Origin: Betaproteobacteria bacterium UBA6904
GTDB taxonomy: Bacteria > Pseudomonadota > Gammaproteobacteria > Burkholderiales > SG8-39
Reading direction: 5' to 3'
NCBI GenBank assembly: GCA_002451175.1
Contig: DKBI01000094.1
Coordinates: 1 to 10,999, forward strand
Length of the DNA stretch: 10,999 bases
How positions within the stretch are numbered: the stretch's first letter is position 1; every line of letters begins with the position of its first letter. Below the pieces are notes generated by a model, which saw nothing but the letters and a program-made list of their open reading frames with translations, did no database searches and was not told the origin of the DNA. Position numbers and translations under genes: made by a program. Shown here one piece after another: positions 6,716 through 10,999 of the stretch.

Positions 6716-8095
6716 ATGAGCGAGGACATGAGCGCTCGATCGCTGGCCCGGGTTTTCAACCTGCGGCTCGGACAGGCGACGCCCGAAGCCATCGACGCCT
6801 CGATCCGCGACGGCATGCGCATCGGCGGCACCAACATCTGGGTGCTGATGTTCGCCATCCTGATCGCGTCCGTCGGCCTGAACGTCAACTCGACCGCCGT
6901 GATCATCGGCGCCATGCTGATCTCGCCGCTCATGGGCCCGATCCTCGGCGCGGGCTACGGCGCCGGCATCAACGACACCCAACTGATCCGCGCTGCGCTG
7001 CGCAACCTCGCCGTGTTCGCCGGCATCAGCCTGCTGACCTCCACCCTCTACTTCCTCGTCTCGCCGCTGTCCAACGCCCATTCGGAGCTGCTGGCGCGCA
7101 CCACGCCGACGATCTGGGACGTGGCGATCGCGTTCTTCGGTGGCGCGGCGGGCATGGTCGGCCTGACGCGCAAGGAAAAGACCACGGTCATTCCCGGCGT
7201 GGCGATCGCCACGGCGCTGATGCCGCCGCTGTGCACGGCGGGCTTCGGCGTGGCGCGGGGCGACGCGGGGTTCATCCTCGGCGCGCTGTACCTGTTCGCC
7301 ATCAACAGCGTGTTCATCGCCTTCGCCACGCTGGCCATCACGCGCGTGCTGCGGCTTCCCCTGCACACGTTTCCCGACGAGCGCGCGCGGCGTCGCGGGC
7401 GCGCCCTGATCGTCGCTGCCATCACGCTGACGCTTGCGCCGAGCGTCTACCTCGCCGCGGACATGGTGCGCGACGAGGTGTTCACGACGCAGGCCAAGCG
7501 CTACGTCGCCGCGTTGGACGCCAGCCACCCGGACCTGGTGATCCTCGTGCGCGAGATCGACCCGGCGCGCCGCGCCATCCACGTCAGCGTCATCGGCGGC
7601 GTGGTGACACCCGAGCTGCGCCGCAGCCTGGAGTCGCGTCTCGCGGCGTTCGATCTCGCCGACGCGCGCCTCGAGGTCCGGCGCCCGGCGGAGCAACGCC
7701 AGGAAATCGATGTCGCGGGGCTCAAGCGCGAGCTGCAGCAGGAAGTGAATCGGGCGGCGCTGCGCAGCCTGGAGAGCAACGCCGCGCGCGCTGCGGCGCT
7801 CGAGGCCAAGGCCACGCGCGCCGCGGAGCTGGAGCAGCAGCTCGGCCGCCGCCGCGCGGAGGAAGCGGATCACGCGCGCCTGGCGGAGGAAATTCGCGCG
7901 CAGTCGTCGCGGGTGAGTCGCGCGACGGTCGCCCGCGTGCCGACCGCGACCCCCGAGGCGCGCGATACCATGCTGATCGTGCTCGAGACCTCCGCAACGC
8001 TGCCCGCGAGCGAGATCCAGCGCCTCCGCCGATGGCTCGGCGTGCGCGTGCCGGCCAGCAATGTCGAGCTCGTCGTCGGCAAGCGAGCGACGTGA
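6716..8095 (+). CDS. DUF389 multi-span membrane protein with C-terminal coiled coil
   Basis: A 459-residue DUF389-family protein. The family core is visible in IGAMLISPLMGPILG (64-78), in the TPTIWDVAIAFFGGAAGMVGL stretch (130-150) and in VIPGVAIATALMPPLC (158-173). About six or seven transmembrane segments fall at roughly 41-57, 60-80, 96-116, 133-152, 157-180, 184-207 and 230-248. After the membrane part comes a folded soluble segment (about 250-330), an Ala/Glu/Arg-rich coiled coil (about 335-395), and a short terminal segment (about 415-456). The family's molecular function is not settled, and I do not assign transport or channel activity. The ATG at 6716 follows GAGG at 6 bases; a GTG-type upstream start at 6659 is less likely. 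Its stop overlaps the start of the solute-binding protein gene, which indicates translational coupling. Confidence 0.9.
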   Translation: MSEDMSARSLARVFNLRLGQATPEAIDASIRDGMRIGGTNIWVLMFAILIASVGLNVNSTAVIIGAMLISPLMGPILGAGYGAGINDTQLIRAALRNLAVFAGISLLTSTLYFLVSPLSNAHSELLARTTPTIWDVAIAFFGGAAGMVGLTRKEKTTVIPGVAIATALMPPLCTAGFGVARGDAGFILGALYLFAINSVFIAFATLAITRVLRLPLHTFPDERARRRGRALIVAAITLTLAPSVYLAADMVRDEVFTTQAKRYVAALDASHPDLVILVREIDPARRAIHVSVIGGVVTPELRRSLESRLAAFDLADARLEVRRPAEQRQEIDVAGLKRELQQEVNRAALRSLESNAARAAALEAKATRAAELEQQLGRRRAEEADHARLAEEIRAQSSRVSRATVARVPTATPEARDTMLIVLETSATLPASEIQRLRRWLGVRVPASNVELVVGKRAT

Positions 8096-8844
8096 CCGTG
8101 CGCCCGCATCGGCTGATCGCCTCTCTGACGAGCGTCCTGCTGCTGGCGACGGCCGGCATGGCCCTGGCGCAGCCGCGCCCGCAGAAGATCACGCTCGCCG
8201 CGGTGGCCGAGGCGCGCGACGTGGACGTCGGGGTCAACGTGCTGCGGGCGGCCTACGGCCGGCTCGGCATCGAGATCGAGGTCCAGCGCCATGCGGGCGA
8301 GATCGCGCTGCAGAAGTCCAACGCGGGAGAGGTCGCCGGCGAGGTGCATCGCATCGACGGAATCCGCGAGCGCTATCCGAATCTCGTTCAGGTTCCGGTG
8401 CCGATCAGCTACCTCGACATCGCCGTCTTCTCGAAGAAACCGGACTTCCGGCCCTCGGCCTGGCGCGACCTCGCGCCGCTGCGGGTGGGCATCGTTCGCG
8501 GCGTCGTCGCGCTGGAGGGCGCGACGCGCGGACTGAAGACGCGCCAGGTCGACACCTACGCGGAGCTCTTCCCGCTGCTCCTGCGCGGCGAAGTGGACGC
8601 CGTGGCCGCGCCGGTCGTCGTCGCGCTGGATTGGCTTCGGCGGAGCCAGGCCAGCCCGGAGAGCCTGGGCGCCACGGTCCTCGACTCGTACCTGCTGTAT
8701 CACTATCTGCACAAGAGCCACGCGTTCCTGATTCCGCAGGTCGAGCCGATCCTCAGGCAGATGCTGCGCGACGGCACGATCGCCAGAATCCGCGCCGAGA
8801 CCTACGCGGACCTCGCGGCCCCTCGCCAGGCGCTGAGGCCCTGA
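8092..8844 (+). CDS. Exported orphan solute-binding protein (transporter substrate-binding family)
   Basis: A 250-residue periplasmic binding protein. The signal peptide covers about residues 1-26 (hydrophobic SLTSVLLLATAGMALA, cut before Gln27). The mature chain has the two-lobe pattern of the SBP_bac_3-like family: ITLAAVAEARDVDVGVN at the first strand, an SNAGEVAGEVHRIDGIRERY segment where family members carry a G-E-V-D-G type loop, PISYLDIAVFSKKPDF at the crossover, then LRVGIVRGVVALEGATRG and LLRGEVDAVAAP in the second lobe. The GTG at 8092 shares bases with the TGA of the DUF389 gene (GTGA); a second GTG at 8098 is possible. No ABC permease or ATPase gene lies nearby, and the next gene, 4 bases downstream, encodes a membrane adenylate cyclase. 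The protein may therefore deliver a ligand to a sensor rather than to a transporter. The ligand cannot be predicted. Confidence 0.85.
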   Translation: MTVRPHRLIASLTSVLLLATAGMALAQPRPQKITLAAVAEARDVDVGVNVLRAAYGRLGIEIEVQRHAGEIALQKSNAGEVAGEVHRIDGIRERYPNLVQVPVPISYLDIAVFSKKPDFRPSAWRDLAPLRVGIVRGVVALEGATRGLKTRQVDTYAELFPLLLRGEVDAVAAPVVVALDWLRRSQASPESLGATVLDSYLLYHYLHKSHAFLIPQVEPILRQMLRDGTIARIRAETYADLAAPRQALRP

Positions 8845-8848
8845 GGCC
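8833..8848 (+). repeat. Tandem 8-base repeat between binding-protein and cyclase genes
   Basis: CTGAGGCC occurs twice in direct tandem. The first copy holds a GAGG about 10 bases before the cyclase ATG, and the second contains the stop codon of the binding-protein gene plus another GAGG only 3 bases before the ATG. The repeat therefore duplicates the putative ribosome-binding site. It may be a slippage product; no mobile element is implied. Confidence 0.6.
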
Positions 8849-10333
8849 ATGCGCATCAGCAGGCGGCAGATCCAGGCGCGCTCGCTGCTCATCATGGCGG
8901 GCATCGCGCTCACCGTGACGGCGGGCGCGTTCTGGTCGCTGTACCAGGTCGTCCTGGACAAAACGCAAGTGCAGCTGCAGGAGCTGGCGCGGTCGCAGGC
9001 GCGGCTGATCGAGGCCGTGGCCAAGTTCGACGCGGTGCATACCGAGCCCTTGCGCAGCAGCCGGGCGGACACACTCTCCCAGATCCGCGAGTCGCATTTC
9101 CGGTACCGGGGATTCGGCGAGACCGGCGAGATCGTGCTCGTCGAAAAGCACGGCGGCATGCTCCACTTCCTGCTCCCGGAGCCGAAGCTCGGATTCCAGG
9201 TGCCGCCGCCATTGCCCCTGGAGGGCGAGACGGCCGCGCCGGCGTTGCGCGCGTCGGCCGGGGCGTCGGGCGTCATTCGCGCGCCGGATTTCACCGGAAC
9301 CGAGGTGCTGGCGGCCTACGAATACCTGCCGTTCCTCGAGGCGGGCATCATTGCCAAGATCGACATGGCCGAAATCCGCAGCCCGTTCTTCCAGGCGGCG
9401 CTGGTGACCGGCCTGCTCGCGCTGGTTGCGCTGGCGGTCGGAATGGCGATGCACGCGCGCGTCGTCGGCCCGCTGGTCGGCGAGGTGTTCAGCGTCAACG
9501 AGGAACTCGCGGCGCGCGAGGCCAAGCTCGCCGCGCTGTCGCGGCAGCTGTCGAAGTACCTCTCGCCGCAGATCTACAAGAGCCTGTTCGAAGGCGGGAC
9601 CGGCACCGGCATCTTCACGCATCGCAAGAAGCTGACGGTGTTCTTCTCCGACATCGCCGGATTTACGGCGCGCACCGACGCCATGGAACCGGAGGATCTC
9701 TCCTACCTGCTCAACAGCTACCTCAATGCCATGGCCGAGCTGGTCATCAAGCACGGCGGCACGCTCGACAAGTTCATCGGCGACGCGGTGCTCGTGTTCT
9801 TCGGCGATCCCGAATCGCGCGGCGTGCAGGAGGACGCGCTCGCCTGCGTCGAGATGGCCCTGGAGATGCAGCAGACGATCGACCGGCTGGCGCGGGAGTG
9901 GCAGGCCCGCGGCATCGGACGCGCGCTCGAGGTGCGCATGGGCATCACGACCGGCTACTGCACCGTCGGCAACTTCGGCAGCGACAGCCGGATGGAGTAC
10001 ACGATCATCGGCAATCAGGTGAACCTTGCCTCGCGCCTGGAATCGAATGCGCTGCCCGGGCAGATCCTGATGTCCGAGGAGACCTGGACGCTCGTCAACG
10101 CGCAGTTTGACTGCGAGGCGCAGCCGCCGCTCCAGGTGAAAGGCTTCAGCGCGCCGGTGCAGCCCTATCGCCTGGTCGGTCGCGTCGGCGAAAGGGACGC
10201 GCCGGCGGCGGTGAAAGTGTCGGGCGACGGCTTCACGATCCAGGTCGATCCGGCCGCGATGCCGGGGGAGGAGCGCGCCCGCGCCGAGGCCGCCATGCAT
10301 CAGGCGCTGGAGGCGCTGAAGCGCGGGCGCTGA
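8849..10333 (+). CDS. Membrane-bound class III adenylate cyclase with extracytoplasmic sensor region
   Basis: A 494-residue enzyme predicted to make cAMP from ATP. A first transmembrane segment (about 12-34) and a second (about 183-201) enclose an extracytoplasmic region of some 150 residues that looks Cache-like (FGETGEIVLVEKHGGMLHFLL at 89-109, AYEYLPFLEAGIIAKID at 156-172). A short helical linker (about 205-245) leads to the catalytic domain. Catalytic residues look complete: metal Asp268 in FSDIAGF, metal Asp312 in GDAV, purine-selecting Lys308 and Thr385, transition-state Asn392 and Arg396 in VNLASRL. Lys plus Thr/Asp at the selecting positions indicates ATP rather than GTP. A tail of about 45 residues follows the domain. 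A tandem repeat carrying GAGG precedes the ATG, and the binding-protein gene ends 4 bases upstream, so the two are co-transcribed. Dimerisation through the second span is expected for the family but cannot be seen here. Confidence 0.92.
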   Translation: MRISRRQIQARSLLIMAGIALTVTAGAFWSLYQVVLDKTQVQLQELARSQARLIEAVAKFDAVHTEPLRSSRADTLSQIRESHFRYRGFGETGEIVLVEKHGGMLHFLLPEPKLGFQVPPPLPLEGETAAPALRASAGASGVIRAPDFTGTEVLAAYEYLPFLEAGIIAKIDMAEIRSPFFQAALVTGLLALVALAVGMAMHARVVGPLVGEVFSVNEELAAREAKLAALSRQLSKYLSPQIYKSLFEGGTGTGIFTHRKKLTVFFSDIAGFTARTDAMEPEDLSYLLNSYLNAMAELVIKHGGTLDKFIGDAVLVFFGDPESRGVQEDALACVEMALEMQQTIDRLAREWQARGIGRALEVRMGITTGYCTVGNFGSDSRMEYTIIGNQVNLASRLESNALPGQILMSEETWTLVNAQFDCEAQPPLQVKGFSAPVQPYRLVGRVGERDAPAAVKVSGDGFTIQVDPAAMPGEERARAEAAMHQALEALKRGR

Positions 10334-10343
10334 TGCCCCGCGC
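10321..10343. terminator. GC-only hairpin between convergent genes (weak terminator candidate)
   Basis: GCGCGGG and CCCGCGC pair across a 9-base loop that contains the cyclase stop codon. The hairpin sits where the plus-strand cyclase and the minus-strand small protein gene converge. No T-run follows on either strand, so intrinsic termination is doubtful and the stem may reflect base composition. Confidence 0.3.
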
Positions 10344-10361
10344 GCGCGCCGTGCGGACCGC

Positions 10362-10694
10362 TCAGCGCCGGCCCTGCATCTCGCGATTGACCTCGCGCAG
10401 GTCGCGCCGCAAGCGTTCGCGGTCCTCCGGCGCCATGGGCGGCGGGCCGCGCCGCGGATCGGCCTGCGCCCCGCGCCATTCGCGGCGCCAGCCCTCGCGC
10501 CGGCCGGACTTCAATTCGTCGCGCAGGCGCTGCCGCTCCTCCCAGCTCATGCCGCCGGGCGCCATCGGCTGCGCCTCGTGCTCCCACCGGGATCCCGGGC
10601 CGTGCTTCCGCGGGCCGCGCTCGTCCGCAACGGCAGCCGCGGGCAGCGCGGAAAGCACGAGCAAGAGGACGAAAATCCGCATGACGCCTTGCAT
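10362..10694 (-). CDS. Small exported Arg/Glu-rich repeat protein
   Basis: A 110-residue protein of unknown function, with a signal peptide of about 24 residues (RIFVLLLVLSALPAAAVA, cut before Asp-Glu). The mature part is highly charged and holds two copies of one helical motif: MSWEERQRLRDELKSGRREG and MAPEDRERLRRDLREVNREM, each a Met-small-Pro/Trp-acidic start followed by an R-L-R-x-[DE]-L core. Similar short secreted proteins with M-S-x-E-E-R type repeats occur in betaproteobacteria as hypothetical proteins; I do not know a function, and a CpxP/Spy-like chaperone role is only a loose analogy. GGAAGG lies 8 bases before the ATG at 10694; the ATG at 10682, with AAGG upstream, is an alternative. 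The gene is divergent from ompR across a spacer with OmpR-box-like elements, so it may be a target of that regulator. Confidence 0.75.
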   Translation of the reverse strand: MQGVMRIFVLLLVLSALPAAAVADERGPRKHGPGSRWEHEAQPMAPGGMSWEERQRLRDELKSGRREGWRREWRGAQADPRRGPPPMAPEDRERLRRDLREVNREMQGRR

Positions 10695-10741
10695 GTTACG
10701 AACCTTCCACCGCACGCGCCCGCCCAGCCGGGTCGAATTTT

Positions 10742-10785
10742 GTAACAATTCGTTTCCCCGTCTCGCCGACGTTACACACGGTTGC
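10742..10785. promoter_or_regulatory. 10-bp-phased GnnnC elements, candidate OmpR-family binding sites
   Basis: GTAAC (10742) and GTTTC (10752) are spaced 10 bases apart. GTTAC (10771) and GTTGC (10781) form a second pair with the same spacing. OmpR binds tandem 10-bp half-sites carrying GnnnC-type cores such as GTTAC and GAAAC, and the minus strand of the first pair reads GAAAC-GAATT-GTTAC. The elements lie between the divergent ompR and small exported protein genes. The rest of the 126-base spacer shows no convincing -35/-10 pair: TATGTT at 10807 is close to the ompR start and only a weak candidate. Confidence 0.4.
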
Positions 10786-10820
10786 CCAGAGGCCCCGACT
10801 CACCGCTATGTTCCGGAACC

Positions 10821-10999
10821 ATGGCTGAACTGAAAACGCGAATTCTGGTGGTGGACGACGACCAGCGCCTGCGCGACCTGCTGGTGCGCTATCTCGGCGG
10901 CCAGGGCTTCGAAGTGCTCGCCGTCCCGGATGCGACCGGGATGGACCGGCAGCTCGGCCGCGAGCGCGTCGACCTCATCGTGCTCGACCTGATGCTGCC
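10821..10999 (+). CDS. ompR: Osmolarity response regulator OmpR, 3' end outside window
   Basis: The first 59 codons of an OmpR-family response regulator. The receiver start reads ILVVDDDQRLRDLLVRYL, with acidic pocket Asp12-14, then QGFEVLAVPDATGMDRQL and the phosphoacceptor Asp56 in VLDLMLP at the window edge. Alignment from memory with E. coli OmpR (ILVVDDDMRLRALLERYL, QMDRLL, VLDLMLP) is very close, so I use the name ompR. The DNA-binding wing-helix part and the expected partner kinase gene envZ lie outside. GGA sits 5 bases before the ATG at 10821; the upstream ATG at 10808 is in another frame and stops after six codons. The protein would be phosphorylated by EnvZ and control envelope genes. 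It is encoded divergently from a small exported protein across a 126-base spacer with candidate OmpR-type sites. Confidence 0.92.
   Translation, partial: MAELKTRILVVDDDQRLRDLLVRYLGGQGFEVLAVPDATGMDRQLGRERVDLIVLDLML

Noticed and set aside
8753..10300. Long open frame on the minus strand opposite the adenylate cyclase
   Set aside because: No recognisable motif, while the plus-strand frame has a complete cyclase active site.
10808..10828. ATG upstream of ompR at 10808
   Set aside because: It reads in another frame and meets a stop after six codons; the ATG at 10821 starts the OmpR frame.

Overview
The window is GC-rich chromosomal DNA with tightly packed genes and no RNA genes, insertion sequences, integrases or CRISPR arrays that I can see. 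Protein style (an OmpR very close to the proteobacterial osmoregulator, a GspE/PilB-type ATPase, a class III pilin, Gram-negative periplasmic lysozyme inhibitors, lipobox and Sec signal peptides) points to a Gram-negative proteobacterium, most likely a betaproteobacterium. The order or genus cannot be read from the sequence alone.

Left part (1-2949, minus strand): a GspE/PulE/PilB-type secretion ATPase carrying a C-terminal response-regulator receiver domain is followed after 8 bases by a lipoprotein that appears to enter an LssY_C-type domain and runs off the left edge. Facing away from the ATPase (3001-5718, plus strand) are a small single-span membrane protein, a type IV pilin-like protein with a proline/glutamine-rich tail ending in a small cysteine loop, and a large exported protein made of LprI/DUF1311, MliC, an uncharacterised middle domain and META/HslJ. 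The ATPase and the pilin-like gene probably belong to one pilus-like or type II-like envelope system whose other parts are not in the window.

Middle (4234-6595): the LprI-MliC-META protein is followed by a secreted protein whose N-terminal half matches PliG, the periplasmic inhibitor of g-type lysozyme. Its C-terminal half is a second, uncharacterised domain. Together the two genes look like a small lysozyme-resistance island covering c-type and g-type enzymes.

Right-middle (6716-10333): three genes in one transcription unit, with a 4-base overlap and then a 4-base gap. They encode a DUF389 multi-span membrane protein with a long cytoplasmic-type coiled coil, an exported orphan solute-binding protein, and a membrane-bound class III adenylate cyclase with an extracytoplasmic sensor region. 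No ABC permease or ATPase accompanies the binding protein, so a ligand-sensing cAMP module is a reasonable reading, though it is inference.

Right end (10362-10999): a small exported, arginine/glutamate-rich repeat protein (minus) is divergent from ompR (plus, cut by the window edge). The spacer between them carries 10-bp-phased GnnnC elements that resemble OmpR-type binding sites.
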